From NCBI RefSeq assembly GCF_005405225.1, contig NZ_BJDQ01000003.1, positions 1-64,000 on the forward strand: 64,000 bases of DNA, in the 5' to 3' direction. The translations under genes and the position numbers were made by a program. The notes under the pieces were generated by a model. That model had not been told where the DNA came from. It made no database searches and worked only from the letters and a program-made list of their open reading frames with translations. Source of the stretch: Enterococcus dongliensis. GTDB lineage: Bacteria; Bacillota; Bacilli; Lactobacillales; Enterococcaceae. Below, in pieces: positions 42,350 through 54,057 of the stretch (position 1 is the first letter of the stretch; every line of letters begins with the position of its first letter).

Positions 42350-43363
42350 TTAAAAAATTGCAACAAATACTTTAGCCATAATAAACGCGATCGCTCCGCA
42401 ACCAGGAAAAGTCAATACCCAGGCACTGATCATTTCTTTTACGATACTCCAATCGACACTTGAAGGTCGTTTAGCAGCCCCAGCTCCCATAATCGCTGTT
42501 GTTTTGGTATGAGTAGTCGATACCGGAACACCAAAAATAGATGCTAGGAAAAGACAGATCGCTGCACTTAGATCCGCAGCAAATCCTTGATAACGTTCTA
42601 GTCTTACCATATCCATCCCTACTGATTTGATGATCTTCATTCCTCCTACAGATGTACCAAAGCCCATCGTCAACGAGCACAGTACCATTACCCACAGCGG
42701 GATAACAAAACCATTCCCTGTTTTCTCCGCTAAATTATTATAAAAAAGCCCAAGCATAAAAACACCCATAAATTTCTGCCCGTCTTGAGCTCCGTGTAAA
42801 AACGCATTCATTCCAGCGCTAACTGCTTGACCAACAGTGAATACATGATTGGCAATTCGTCTTGAGACTCCCTGAAAAATCAGTACAATCAACTTCGTCA
42901 CTAACCAACCGCCACCAAAACCCATGATAGTCGAAACTACTAGACCAACGATGACTTTCAGCCATTCTGTCCCGCTAACCGCTTCCAATCCACCCATCGC
43001 CATTGCTGAACCTGTCAATCCAGCGATCAATGCATGAGATTCGCTTGTCGGAATACCAAAATACCAGGCTGCAACCGCCCAAACAACGATCGAAAATAAA
43101 GAGGCTGCCAATGCAACTTGTGCGGCATTTCCTGCGCCTTCAAAAGTAACAATATTACTGATTGTCTCAGCAACTTGTGAATTAAAATAAGTCATGACCA
43201 ACGCGCCTAGAAAATTCATCCCAACAGCCATCCAAATAGCAACATTTGGTTTTAATACACGTGTTGAAACCGCTGTAGCAATTGCATTTGGCGCATCTGT
43301 CCACCCATTAACAAAAACAACTCCCATAACCAACGTTATTGTAATAACCAAAGCAATACTCAT
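42350..43363 (-). CDS. pit: Low-affinity inorganic phosphate transporter
   Basis: 337 residues, ten or so transmembrane helices in two repeats with PiT signatures GWTDAPNAIATAVSTRVL (near residue 18) and GVPVSTTHTKTTAIMGAG (near 283). Phosphate/cation symport across the membrane. Start ATG at 43363 behind GGTGG; the 12 codons upstream are unlikely. Operon with the DUF47 gene. Confidence 0.9.
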   Translation of the reverse strand: MSIALVITITLVMGVVFVNGWTDAPNAIATAVSTRVLKPNVAIWMAVGMNFLGALVMTYFNSQVAETISNIVTFEGAGNAAQVALAASLFSIVVWAVAAWYFGIPTSESHALIAGLTGSAMAMGGLEAVSGTEWLKVIVGLVVSTIMGFGGGWLVTKLIVLIFQGVSRRIANHVFTVGQAVSAGMNAFLHGAQDGQKFMGVFMLGLFYNNLAEKTGNGFVIPLWVMVLCSLTMGFGTSVGGMKIIKSVGMDMVRLERYQGFAADLSAAICLFLASIFGVPVSTTHTKTTAIMGAGAAKRPSSVDWSIVKEMISAWVLTFPGCGAIAFIMAKVFVAIF

Positions 43364-43578
43364 ACTGCACCACCCATTTTTTATTTCCCCAACAATCATA
43401 GCATAACCATAACCTCTCGTCCTTAAAAATCTTAATTTGTCTCTTTTTTCTATTTATTTTCTGTTAAGGAAAAAAACTTGTCACGATTTTATTGCATTAA
43501 AAAGCGGCTTTATGTATAATGAGTAATGTTGAATTGTACGGCTCTAGTCGTATAAGACTGAATTCGGAGGTGAAATCC

Positions 43579-43833
43579 ATGCCAAACATTGAATCTGCAA
43601 TCAAACGTGCACGCACTAGTGAAGCTGCTAACGCTAAAAACTCATCACAATTGAGCGCAATGCGTACTACTGTTAAGAAATTTGAAGAAGCTGCTGCTGC
43701 TGGCGCTGAAAATATGAACGACCTTTATAACGAAGCTGCTAAAGCAATCGATATGGCTGAATCAAAAGGTTTGATTCACAAAAACAAAGCAAATCGTGAC
43801 AAAGCACGTCTTGCTAAAAAATTAGCTAAATAA
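43579..43833 (+). CDS. rpsT: 30S ribosomal protein S20
   Basis: 84 residues: [20 protein letters not shown] and the alanine/lysine-rich C-terminus [18 protein letters not shown]. Start at 43579 behind GGAGG. Isolated plus-strand gene with its own terminator. Confidence 0.95.
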   Translation: MPNIESAIKRARTSEAANAKNSSQLSAMRTTVKKFEEAAAAGAENMNDLYNEAAKAIDMAESKGLIHKNKANRDKARLAKKLAK

Positions 43834-43835
43834 TA

Positions 43836-43862
43836 AAAACCGATCATTTGATCGGTTTTTTT
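43836..43862. terminator. Terminator of rpsT
   Basis: AAAACCGATC-ATT-TGATCGGTTTTTTT; also ends the convergent minus-strand oxidoreductase operon. Confidence 0.85.
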
Positions 43863-43879
43863 ATTTGGCTTTTTAGTTA

Positions 43880-45292
43880 CTATTTCACTGGTTCCCCTTG
43901 CTTTATTTTTTGGATGTATTGATCCATCTCCGTTGCTGCAATTTTCCCGGCACCCATGGCTAAAATAACAGTAGCCGCACCAGTCACAATATCTCCGCCA
44001 GCAAAGATCCCAGGAATCGAAGTTGCACAAGTCTCTTCATCGGCATCGATGTAGCCCCATTTATTCAATGCTAATTCAGGGAATGTATCTAGCAACACTT
44101 TATTAGCTCCTTGTCCAATCGCCTCAATCGCGGTATCTGCCTCGATGATAAATTCACTATCAGGGATTGTGACGGGGCGGCGACGACCAGACTCATCTGG
44201 TTCACCCAGCTCCATTTGAACACATTTTACAGCTGCTAATCGACCCGTCCCATCATCGATGTATTCAATCGGATTACTCAACCAATGATAGTCGATTCCT
44301 TCTTCAACTGAATGATGATATTCTTCTTGGCGTGCCGGCAGTTCTTCCAATGAGCGGCGATAAACAATCGATACTTTTTCAGCTCCTAAACGCTTTGCCG
44401 AGCGTGCCGCATCCATCGCAACATTTCCGCCGCCAATAACTACAACGTTTTTCGATTCTTGAACAGGTGTATCATATTTAGGAAATTGATATCCATGCAT
44501 CAAATTGACTCGTGTCAAATATTCACTTGAAGAATACACTCCATTCAATGCCGTGCCTTTGATTCCTTGAAATTTCGGTGCACCCGCTCCGACAGAAAGA
44601 TAACACGCATCAAAATCCGTCATTATCTCATCCATCGTTAGTGTTTTACCAACGACTACATTGGTTTCAATCTTTACACCTTGCGCTATGATCCGCTCAA
44701 TTTCCTGCTTCACGATCCGCTTTGGTAAGCGAAATTCAGGGATTCCATAAGTCAAGACGCCGCCAGGAGCATGTAAAGCTTCATAAACTGTCACATCATA
44801 TCCTAGTTTTGCTAAATCACCGGCTGCCGTTAATCCCGATGGGCCAGAACCAATTACAGCTACACGACCTTTTTCGCCGGAGACTTCATTGTATTCTACT
44901 GGTTGCTCCAAAGACCAATCAGCCACGAGACGTTCTAATTTTCCGATGGCTACCGGTTCAAATTTTTTCGAACGGCCTAATCGGCAGACCATTTCACATT
45001 GTTTTTCCTGCGGACAGACCCGTCCACAAATAGCAGGTAAATTGGTGTAACGACTTAAAATTTCATACGCCATCGGCATATTATTTTCTTCAACTGCTTT
45101 AATAAATCCTGGAATATCAATCATTACTGGACAATTCGTGATACACGGGGCATTTTTACATTGTAGACAACGGCTAGCCTCTAACCGCCCTTCTGCCAAG
45201 GTATATCCTAAAGCCACTTCTTCGAAATTTTGGTTGCGAATCTCTGGTGCTTGTTCTCTCATAGGGGTTTTGGTATAACTGCGTTTAGCCAT
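43880..45292 (-). CDS. NfnB/SudA/GltD-type NADPH oxidoreductase large subunit
   Basis: 470 residues. N-terminal cysteine clusters CLQCKNAPCITNC and CGRVCPQEKQCEMVC bind two 4Fe-4S clusters; FAD fold VIGSGPSGLTAAG (about 147-159); NAD(P) fold VVIGGGNVAMDAA (about 283-295); C-terminal GIFAGGDIVTGAATVI. Together with the next gene this matches NfnAB (ferredoxin:NADP+ transhydrogenase) or SudAB. It could also be named glutamate synthase small subunit, but no large subunit gene is adjacent. Overlaps its partner by 8 nt. Confidence 0.8.
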   Translation of the reverse strand: MAKRSYTKTPMREQAPEIRNQNFEEVALGYTLAEGRLEASRCLQCKNAPCITNCPVMIDIPGFIKAVEENNMPMAYEILSRYTNLPAICGRVCPQEKQCEMVCRLGRSKKFEPVAIGKLERLVADWSLEQPVEYNEVSGEKGRVAVIGSGPSGLTAAGDLAKLGYDVTVYEALHAPGGVLTYGIPEFRLPKRIVKQEIERIIAQGVKIETNVVVGKTLTMDEIMTDFDACYLSVGAGAPKFQGIKGTALNGVYSSSEYLTRVNLMHGYQFPKYDTPVQESKNVVVIGGGNVAMDAARSAKRLGAEKVSIVYRRSLEELPARQEEYHHSVEEGIDYHWLSNPIEYIDDGTGRLAAVKCVQMELGEPDESGRRRPVTIPDSEFIIEADTAIEAIGQGANKVLLDTFPELALNKWGYIDADEETCATSIPGIFAGGDIVTGAATVILAMGAGKIAATEMDQYIQKIKQGEPVK

Positions 45293-46121
45293 TTGAAATC
45301 ACCTGCTCTTCATACCTTTTGTTCGCCAGTAATTCTTCTGGCCGATATTGCTGCATCCGATTGACAAACTCATCCCAGTTGACTTCCTCACCTAAAAATT
45401 CTGGCCCGTCAACACAAGCAAATTTAATGGAATCAGCAACAGTTACTCGACAGCCGCCGCACATCCCTGTCCCATCAATCATGATTGGATTTAATGACAC
45501 ATAGATCGGCACTTTATATTTTTGCGCAGTCAATGTACAAAACTTCATCATGATACTCGGTCCAATCGCCCAAACCGTTGAAATTTTCTCGCGTTGAAAG
45601 ACTTCTTCCATTGCATCCGTCACTAGTCCCTGCTTCCCGATGGAACCATCATCTGTCATCAAAATCAACTCATCGGAATACTGAGCACATTCTTCTTGAA
45701 GAATCAACAAGTTTTGGTTTTTGGCACCAAGAATAGTAATTACACGATTGCCAGCCTCTTTTAGTCCTTTGACGATTGGAAATAATGCAGCAATACCTAC
45801 ACCACCGCCAACTAAGAGAACGGTTCCATAATTTTCAATTTCCGTTGCCTTTCCTAATGGTCCGACAACATCTTTCAAGTATTCTCCAGTCGTCACCGTC
45901 GCAAGCTGAGCTGTTGATTTGCCGATTACTTGAAAAATCAATCGAATCCAACCTGCATGTTTATCCCTGTCAACAATAGTCAATGGGATTCGCTCTCCAT
46001 ATTCGTCAATCCTTAAGATCACAAATTGTCCCGGTTTTGCTTTACTAGCAATTCGTGGTGCATCAACTAAAATTTCATACTCAGTCGGCGCCAACTCCCT
46101 ACGTTCTAATACTTTAAACAA
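45285..46121 (-). CDS. NfnA/SudB-type flavoprotein small subunit
   Basis: 278 residues, ferredoxin-NADP reductase fold of the dihydroorotate dehydrogenase electron-transfer type: FAD-binding RIPLTIVD, NAD-binding VLLVGGGVGIAALFPIV, and a C-terminal 2Fe-2S cysteine set in MCGGCRVTVADSIKFACVDG. Forms the electron-bifurcating partner of NfnB in anaerobes. TTG start at 46121 with GGAG 7 nt upstream. It lies between the flavodoxin and large-subunit genes in one operon. Confidence 0.8.
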   Translation of the reverse strand: MFKVLERRELAPTEYEILVDAPRIASKAKPGQFVILRIDEYGERIPLTIVDRDKHAGWIRLIFQVIGKSTAQLATVTTGEYLKDVVGPLGKATEIENYGTVLLVGGGVGIAALFPIVKGLKEAGNRVITILGAKNQNLLILQEECAQYSDELILMTDDGSIGKQGLVTDAMEEVFQREKISTVWAIGPSIMMKFCTLTAQKYKVPIYVSLNPIMIDGTGMCGGCRVTVADSIKFACVDGPEFLGEEVNWDEFVNRMQQYRPEELLANKRYEEQVISNG

Positions 46122-46150
46122 ACCCTCACTCCGTTCTTTTCTTGCACCCC

Positions 46151-46600
46151 TTACTCTGCTGCTGCCACTAACGCTTTTACAAAATCATTTAAAACTTCTT
46201 CATCTTCATCGTCTGCTTCATTTTCGATTTTTACTGTCTCGACAACTTTTTTTGCGCCCGTTTTCGCGAAGGCTTCATCAAATGCGATCGCTGCTTGACA
46301 GAAATAATCTGGATATAATTCACTGTCACCGCTTCCAACAACACCGTAAATTTTTCCTGAGAGATCTTCATCTGGCAACTCTTCATGCAAATCTTCCAAA
46401 TCAAATGGCAGTTCGCCATCTCCATCAGTATACGTAGCTAGAACACAAATATCAGCATCTTCGTAAAAATCTGCTTCTGCGTCATCTGCTTCAACGCGTT
46501 CTACGTCAATTCCCATTTCGTCGAAAGCATCCTCTAAAATTTCAGAAATTCCTTCCGTATTTCCTGTGTTTGTGGCATAAACGATCTTTGCTAATGTCAT
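46151..46600 (-). CDS. Flavodoxin
   Basis: 149 residues, acidic. FMN phosphate loop ATNTGNTEGI near residues 9-18 and isoalloxazine loops TYTDGDGELP and GSGDSELYPDYFC. Small low-potential electron carrier. Start ATG 46600 with AGGAAGG and proper spacing; the ATG three codons earlier is too near the site. First gene of an operon with the NfnAB-like genes, so it may replace ferredoxin as their partner (inference). Confidence 0.85.
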   Translation of the reverse strand: MTLAKIVYATNTGNTEGISEILEDAFDEMGIDVERVEADDAEADFYEDADICVLATYTDGDGELPFDLEDLHEELPDEDLSGKIYGVVGSGDSELYPDYFCQAAIAFDEAFAKTGAKKVVETVKIENEADDEDEEVLNDFVKALVAAAE

Positions 46601-46966
46601 TTTATTCATCCTTCCTATCGTCAGTTCGTTTATTTGTAATACTTATATAAAGCCAGCCAAGCCGACTATTATCAATTGAAAATGAATGAAGTTACTACTT
46701 TCGTCACAAAAAAATCTGACCTGTTCATTTGAAATTTATGAACAAAATATTTTGATTATCCAAATTTAAGTAGCAGATACCTTTGTTTTATCATACCTTA
46801 AAAATGTGAATTATTAAACATTACGAAGATCATTTTAGCCAAAAAATTCAAAAAATCTCTTTTCACTCAGAATTTGTTACAGAGTTTCTTTTTGATAATT
46901 AAAAAAACTGACTGATGAAATGATTCATCAATCAGTCTTTTTGTTCGTTATTAAATAGAAAGCTAG
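46601..46966. terminator. Intergenic region with holA terminator and flavodoxin promoter region
   Basis: GACTGATTGATGAATCA-type inverted repeat at 46901-46943 (AAAAAACTGACTGATGAAAT opposite ATTCATCAATCAGTCTTT) ends holA on the minus strand. Between 46640 and 46680 a TTGATA ... TTTATA pair could be the flavodoxin promoter; a Fur-like ATTATCAATTGAAAATGA overlaps it weakly. Nothing else seen. Confidence 0.55.
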
Positions 46967-47995
46967 CTATTTTTTGATTTTTTCTGTTGTTTTCAAAATA
47001 AATAGTTGGAAGTTTAGCTCTTTGTCTGCTTGACCGGTCTTTACTTCATAGTCATTTTCGACTAGCTCATCATACATCGATACTAATAAATCTAGAGGAA
47101 ATTTTGCAACTTGTTGTAGAGCCAACTTCACTCGATAAGGATGCACGCCTAATGTTTCAGCAATGTTTGCTTGTTGGTACCCGATTTTTTGTAACAATTT
47201 TGTTTGTAAGAGCAGGCGGATCTGACCAATCAAAATAGCCGTCAATTTGATCGTTTCTTCGCCTTGCAAATGCAATTCTTTATACGTTTGATACGCTTTT
47301 GCCGTATCACCTTTTAGAATTTGTTCGGTCAGTTCGAAAATATTGTGCTCCAACGTTTTAGGAACTAAATCTTGAACCAATTGAAGCGTGATAGTCCCTT
47401 CAGATCCTGCCAACAACAATAATTTCTCCAGTTCATTCATAGCTTTTGATAAATCATAATCTGTTAATCGCAAAAACAGATCAAAGGCTTCTTTTGAAAT
47501 TTTTACATTCTCATTGCTGATGTATCGCTGTAAAAAATTCCGCAAGTCACGTTCTTGTAATGCTGCGGCGTCGATAGTTGTCGTTTTTTTCAACGCCTTC
47601 GTAATTTTTTTGCGGGCATCGAGTTTTGGATAACTTGCCCAGAAAACAATAATTGACGTATCTAATGGGTGTTTTAAATATTCTATCAACCCAACAGTGT
47701 CCTGTTCTGGAACATTATTTTTCTTTTCTCCAGTCAAAAAATAGGGTTTTTCAACAAAAATCAACCGATAATCTCCAAAAAATGGCAATGTCTCTGCTTC
47801 ATCGATTACTGCGCCTAAGCTATTTTCTTCCATATCAAAAGCCATGAAGTTCAATTCTTCTAAATCATCTTTTTTCATTCGATCAAAAAAAGCTTGGCGA
47901 ATCTCTTGAATTAAATAGTCTTCTGTTCCAGTCACAAGATAGACTGGCTTTAAGGGGGCATTTCTAATTTGTTGAAGTGCTTCTTGTGTATTCAT
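46967..47995 (-). CDS. holA: DNA polymerase III delta subunit
   Basis: 342 residues with the HolA clamp-loader features: PVYLVTGTEDYLIQEIRQAF at the N-terminus and a C-terminal helical domain ending in ELNFQLFILKTTEK. Loads the sliding clamp at the replication fork. Downstream of comEC as in other Bacilli. Confidence 0.9.
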   Translation of the reverse strand: MNTQEALQQIRNAPLKPVYLVTGTEDYLIQEIRQAFFDRMKKDDLEELNFMAFDMEENSLGAVIDEAETLPFFGDYRLIFVEKPYFLTGEKKNNVPEQDTVGLIEYLKHPLDTSIIVFWASYPKLDARKKITKALKKTTTIDAAALQERDLRNFLQRYISNENVKISKEAFDLFLRLTDYDLSKAMNELEKLLLLAGSEGTITLQLVQDLVPKTLEHNIFELTEQILKGDTAKAYQTYKELHLQGEETIKLTAILIGQIRLLLQTKLLQKIGYQQANIAETLGVHPYRVKLALQQVAKFPLDLLVSMYDELVENDYEVKTGQADKELNFQLFILKTTEKIKK

Positions 47996-48110
47996 TCAGG
48001 TACTCCTAATTCGATAGTAAGAATTAAAAAAATAGGTATTTTCGCAGATATCATCACTGATCATTTTTATAAAACGACCTACGATATCCTGACTACTCAT
48101 GCTACCACGA

Positions 48111-50318
48111 TTAATCCAGAAAATCTATTAGGACTTTTATTCTCCCTCGTTTTGTTATTGCTGACCATTCATAATAAACCATTCCTTGGCGGTCTGTCCG
48201 AAAAACATTTACTTGGTACTTTTCTAACTTCAGTAAAGTTTCTTCTGTAGGGTGACCATAGCGGTTCTTTTTTCCTACAGAAATAATTGCATAGTTAGGC
48301 TGAAGGTTTTTCAACAGTTCATCTCCAGTTGACGTATTACTGCCGTGGTGGCCAATTTTTAAAAAATCAGTTTTTAACTGTGGATAATTTTTCAATAACT
48401 CCGTTTCTCCGGATACTTCCAAATCACCAGTCAATAAAAAACGTTGCTGATTCAAGTAAAAATAAGTAACCAAAGAATCATTATTAGTTCCTTGACTTTT
48501 TTGAGGTGAAAGAATCTGCATTTTTAACCGTCTTCCGATTGTATCCCCTTTTTTTACCAACTGGATATTAGTCTCATTTAGTTCATTCAAATATTTCTTT
48601 AATCCTAGCTGTGATCCTTCTGCTAAATAGAGATTGCTCACCTTAATTTTTTTCAATACATGGATTAACTCCCCCATATGATCGGAATCGTTATGGGTAA
48701 TCAGCAAATGGTCGATTTTGCTGCATCCAAGTGATTTTAATAAAGGCAAAAGATTATAATCAGACACCTGATTTGTTTGTCGAATTTGCCATCTTTGTTG
48801 TTTGAAATTCAAGCGTCCTCCTGTATCAATCAAAAAGGTCTCCTGTTTGAAAGGTAATTTGATAAAAATACTATCGCCTTGACCAACGTCAATAAAAGCA
48901 ATCATACCGCTAGCTGAGTAAGGCGTCGCAGTTAATAGCACCAGCGCACCACCTAAAAGCCAATAACATTTTTGCTGATTTTTTAGCCGATCGAAACTTA
49001 GAAAAACGAGGAACAAAAGAAGTAAAAAAACAATAAAAATCGGTTTTCCAATCGTTATATTGGCGGCTGTCATTTGCCCCAAGCTCTTTTCTATTAATTG
49101 AAAAAAATGATCTAACAAACTATTGAAAAGATCCGGAATAGGCAAAAAACAGCCTAGAAAAAGCAAGATACATCCTGGTAGAATAATCCATTCAAAAAGT
49201 GGAAATGCCAGCAACGTCAATAATCCGCCAAGGATACTCCATTCACTGAAATGATAAACTAACATAGGCAATGAAAGAAATGAGAATAAGAAGATTCGTT
49301 GCCAATTTTTGAGGTGCAGATCATTTAGATATAGTAATACTATCGCAAAATACAAACTCAGCTGAGCTGCGACTGACCAAAATAATAGCGGAAAACAGAG
49401 GAACATCAAGAACAAGATGATACTCCATTGATCGAGCTTAGCCAGTCGCAGCTCAAAGGTCAAACAAATAAAGGTGATCAGAAAACTTAATACTGCTCGG
49501 ATTGTACTAAAACTTTCACCTGTTGCATAAATCAATGCAATCCCCAAAATGCTTAATAAACCAAGTCGTATTTTTCTAGTCAAACCGAACCTTTTTAATA
49601 ATAGATGGAACATCCCTAAATAAAATTGGATATGTAAACCGGATAAAGTAAAGAGATGGAGCAGTCCGGTCATCTTGTAAGCAGCCGTGTATTCTGAAAA
49701 CCATTCATCTTTATAGCCAATCACTATCGCTTTGACATAACTAGCAACCCTTTGAGAGTAACGCTGGTCGATTTTCCAGATCAAATATCGTCGAAAGTCT
49801 TTCAATGTCTTTTTTCTGTGTTTAAAAACTTCTAGTGATTGTACATAGATTTTTTGGCTGATACCTAAACTTTGGTAATACTTTTTTTCATCAAAGCCAT
49901 TTAAGTTTCTAGCATTTGTGAATTTTTCTGATTCACCACTGATTAAAACCAGCGTCGGCAACTCTTTATTTTGCCAGACAGCTTTTTCTACAGGAGATTG
50001 CAACGTGTAGTACATTAAGTATTTCTTATTTTGTATTTGCCCTATCCCTTTTAACAAGTTGCCATCCACTTTTACAGTATCTGCTTGAATCGATACTAAT
50101 TGATTGGCAAGTTTTTTTTCGCTGCCTATTAAATCGTTGACATAAAAATAGGTTCGCGGTATTAAAAAAAGACTGCACAAAAAGACCAGCATCAATAGCT
50201 TGTAATTTTTCATGCAGATAATCCGAATCAGCAAAATATTCAATAGCACAACGTTCCATAAAGCAGGCTGATAAATCAAACTTGCTAATAAAACAGCGGC
50301 TAAGATCGGTAAGATCAA
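48111..50318 (-). CDS. comEC: ComEC competence DNA channel
   Basis: 735 residues: N-terminal membrane helices and OB-like region, central competence domain (YTAAYKMTGLLHLFTLSGLH, the LFxLSGLHI signature), and a C-terminal metallo-beta-lactamase-like domain with HNDSDHMGE. Forms the channel for single-stranded DNA uptake. The TTG at 50318 is the first usable start but has no clear Shine-Dalgarno; an upstream rare start cannot be excluded. The 120 bp to holA contain no gene. Confidence 0.9.
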   Translation of the reverse strand: MILPILAAVLLASLIYQPALWNVVLLNILLIRIICMKNYKLLMLVFLCSLFLIPRTYFYVNDLIGSEKKLANQLVSIQADTVKVDGNLLKGIGQIQNKKYLMYYTLQSPVEKAVWQNKELPTLVLISGESEKFTNARNLNGFDEKKYYQSLGISQKIYVQSLEVFKHRKKTLKDFRRYLIWKIDQRYSQRVASYVKAIVIGYKDEWFSEYTAAYKMTGLLHLFTLSGLHIQFYLGMFHLLLKRFGLTRKIRLGLLSILGIALIYATGESFSTIRAVLSFLITFICLTFELRLAKLDQWSIILFLMFLCFPLLFWSVAAQLSLYFAIVLLYLNDLHLKNWQRIFLFSFLSLPMLVYHFSEWSILGGLLTLLAFPLFEWIILPGCILLFLGCFLPIPDLFNSLLDHFFQLIEKSLGQMTAANITIGKPIFIVFLLLLFLVFLSFDRLKNQQKCYWLLGGALVLLTATPYSASGMIAFIDVGQGDSIFIKLPFKQETFLIDTGGRLNFKQQRWQIRQTNQVSDYNLLPLLKSLGCSKIDHLLITHNDSDHMGELIHVLKKIKVSNLYLAEGSQLGLKKYLNELNETNIQLVKKGDTIGRRLKMQILSPQKSQGTNNDSLVTYFYLNQQRFLLTGDLEVSGETELLKNYPQLKTDFLKIGHHGSNTSTGDELLKNLQPNYAIISVGKKNRYGHPTEETLLKLEKYQVNVFRTDRQGMVYYEWSAITKRGRIKVLIDFLD

Positions 50319-50335
50319 ATAATTGCGGATAGAAC

Positions 50336-50824
50336 CTATCCTTTAGGTAATGCGGCAGCATCTTCTCCTAATTGTAATTTGGTGAAGTATTTACTTTCTA
50401 AATGAACTTGATGGGCACTGGCTCCCACTTGATTGATCAATTCAATCGCATAAGGATCATTTCGATAATCTTTCAAATAATGAATTTTTTTGATCCCTGC
50501 TTGCAATAAAGCTTTCGTACATGCCAAACAAGGAAAATGTGTAACATACACTTCTGCTTGATCAGTAGCAATCCCTAGTTTTGCACATTGTAATAAGGCA
50601 TTCATTTCGGCATGAATCGTCCGTAGACAATGCCCATCTACAACGTAGCAACCTTCATCGATACAATGGACATCGCCGCTGACTGAGCCGTTATAGCCTC
50701 CTGCAATGATTCTTTTGTCACGAACAATCGTTGCCCCTACTTCTAATCGTGCACAAGTGCTTCGTAAAGATAATAATACCGCCTGCGCCATAAAGTACTG
50801 ATCCCAAGGGATTCTTTTCATCAT
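50336..50824 (-). CDS. comEB: ComEB deoxycytidylate deaminase
   Basis: 162 residues, zinc deaminase with [11 protein letters not shown] and CLACTKALL. Makes dUMP from dCMP; its link to competence is by operon position. ATG chosen at 50824 behind GAGG. Confidence 0.85.
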   Translation of the reverse strand: MMKRIPWDQYFMAQAVLLSLRSTCARLEVGATIVRDKRIIAGGYNGSVSGDVHCIDEGCYVVDGHCLRTIHAEMNALLQCAKLGIATDQAEVYVTHFPCLACTKALLQAGIKKIHYLKDYRNDPYAIELINQVGASAHQVHLESKYFTKLQLGEDAAALPKG

Positions 50825-50851
50825 CAAATTCTTCCTCTCTTTTGAACTCTC

Positions 50852-51439
50852 TTATATTGTAATCGAGTCTTTCAGATTTTCAAGCGTCTTTTCGCCAATA
50901 CCAGTTACTTTGGTCAAATCCTCTATCGCTTGAAAGCTGCCGTTTTCTTCGCGATATTTAACAATGTCTGCCGCACGTTTTTCACCGATCCCTGATAATT
51001 GCTGTAATTCATCCACATCTGCTGTATTGATATTGATTTTCTCGACAGTTTTTGCTGCTGTTTCTTTGTTTGGCGCCTCGTGACTAACAGAAACTTCTTC
51101 TCCGATTCTTGGCACATAAATGATCTCTTGATCAGCCAATAATTTGGAAAAATTCATTTGATTCTGATCTGCTTCTGCTGTGAACCCTCCAGCTAGATCT
51201 ATCACATCCATTAAACGCATCCCCGGATTGATTCTATACATCCCGGCTTTATTCACTGCACCCTTTACATCAACATACCATTCACTACTAGATTGTTCAG
51301 TTTCTTGAACACTGCTCTGAGTAGTAAAGACCATCGGCTCGGCTTCTTCGGGTTCATTTTGAACAAATAAAAATAAAATGAGCACTGTAATCAATGGTAC
51401 CGCAAACAAGTATGGGTATTTCTTCAAATACTCTCTCAT
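50852..51439 (-). CDS. comEA: ComEA competence DNA-binding protein
   Basis: 195 residues: N-terminal membrane anchor (about 8-27), Ser/Glu-rich linker, SLBB-like domain (YVDVKGAVNKAGMYRINPGM) and a C-terminal double helix-hairpin-helix (ININTADVDELQQLSGIGEK). Binds incoming DNA outside the membrane. Start ATG 51439 behind AAGGAGGG; the 15 codons upstream do not fit. First gene of the comE operon. Confidence 0.9.
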   Translation of the reverse strand: MREYLKKYPYLFAVPLITVLILFLFVQNEPEEAEPMVFTTQSSVQETEQSSSEWYVDVKGAVNKAGMYRINPGMRLMDVIDLAGGFTAEADQNQMNFSKLLADQEIIYVPRIGEEVSVSHEAPNKETAAKTVEKININTADVDELQQLSGIGEKRAADIVKYREENGSFQAIEDLTKVTGIGEKTLENLKDSITI

Positions 51440-51468
51440 AGCTCCCTCCTTATCTTCAATATACGCAA

Positions 51469-51503
51469 AAAGAGTGATCTTCATTGCTGATGATCACTCT
51501 TTG
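51469..51503 (-). terminator. Terminator of the rsmD-coaD-sepM operon side upstream of comEA
   Basis: AAAGAGTGATC pairs with GATCACTCTTT, T run on the minus strand. It lies just past sepM and before comEA, so comEA needs its own promoter. Confidence 0.75.
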
Positions 51504-51509
51504 TCTGAA

Positions 51510-53593
<2,084 letters not shown>

Positions 53594-53657
53594 GGTTTGC
53601 TTGCCCCTTTCTGCTTGCTTTTTGTTATAGTTCATTAAATTTATTTTTTATTATCAA

Positions 53658-53699
53658 ATAAAAAGATGAAAAATGTTTGAATAAATCAGACATTTTTCA
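53658..53699 (-). terminator. Terminator of ylbFG
   Basis: TGAAAAATGT (53667-53676) pairs with ACATTTTTCA (53690-53699), minus-strand T run. Confidence 0.65.
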
Positions 53700-53715
53700 C
53701 CTTATCTCGATTGAC

Positions 53716-54057
53716 TTAAACTGTTTCAGCTAAGCGAATCTCTGTATTGGCTTCTACTACATCCAACTCATCATCATCTTTTACTTGATAAGCAGCTTTT
53801 GTTCCGATCCGATCCGCAAAATTCATTTCGATATCTGGTCGATAAGACCGTTCAACTTGACGAACAAAATGGAGTGTCCGCAATTTTTCTTCTGTTTCAT
53901 CTGCCATTTCTTCGTTCACATACAATACGACATATTTCATCTTTCTTGAAACAAAATGAACCAAGCCATATCGTTTCAAGGTTTTCAATTGTTTCAAGGA
54001 ATATACCCAAACAATCATTCCTCGTCTTTTTTGTATGACAAAATCAGTATTATCCAT
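53716..54057 (-). CDS. ylbG: YlbG family protein (DUF2129)
   Basis: 113 residues from MDNTDFVIQKRRGMIVWVYS. Conserved RRGMIVWVYSLK and VLYVNEEMADETEEKL. Function unknown; always near ylbF. Start overlaps the ylbF stop by 8 nt. The longer upstream reading runs antisense-free within ylbF and is unlikely. Confidence 0.8.
   Translation of the reverse strand: MDNTDFVIQKRRGMIVWVYSLKQLKTLKRYGLVHFVSRKMKYVVLYVNEEMADETEEKLRTLHFVRQVERSYRPDIEMNFADRIGTKAAYQVKDDDELDVVEANTEIRLAETV

Noticed and set aside
43519-43578. N-terminal extension of ribosomal protein S20
   Set aside because: S20 starts at MPNIES behind GGAGG; the upstream codons are the untranslated leader.
43880-45292. Glutamate synthase small subunit as the function of the large oxidoreductase
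   Set aside because: No large glutamate synthase gene is adjacent and the overlapping partner is an NfnA/SudB-type flavoprotein; the fold is shared by both groups.
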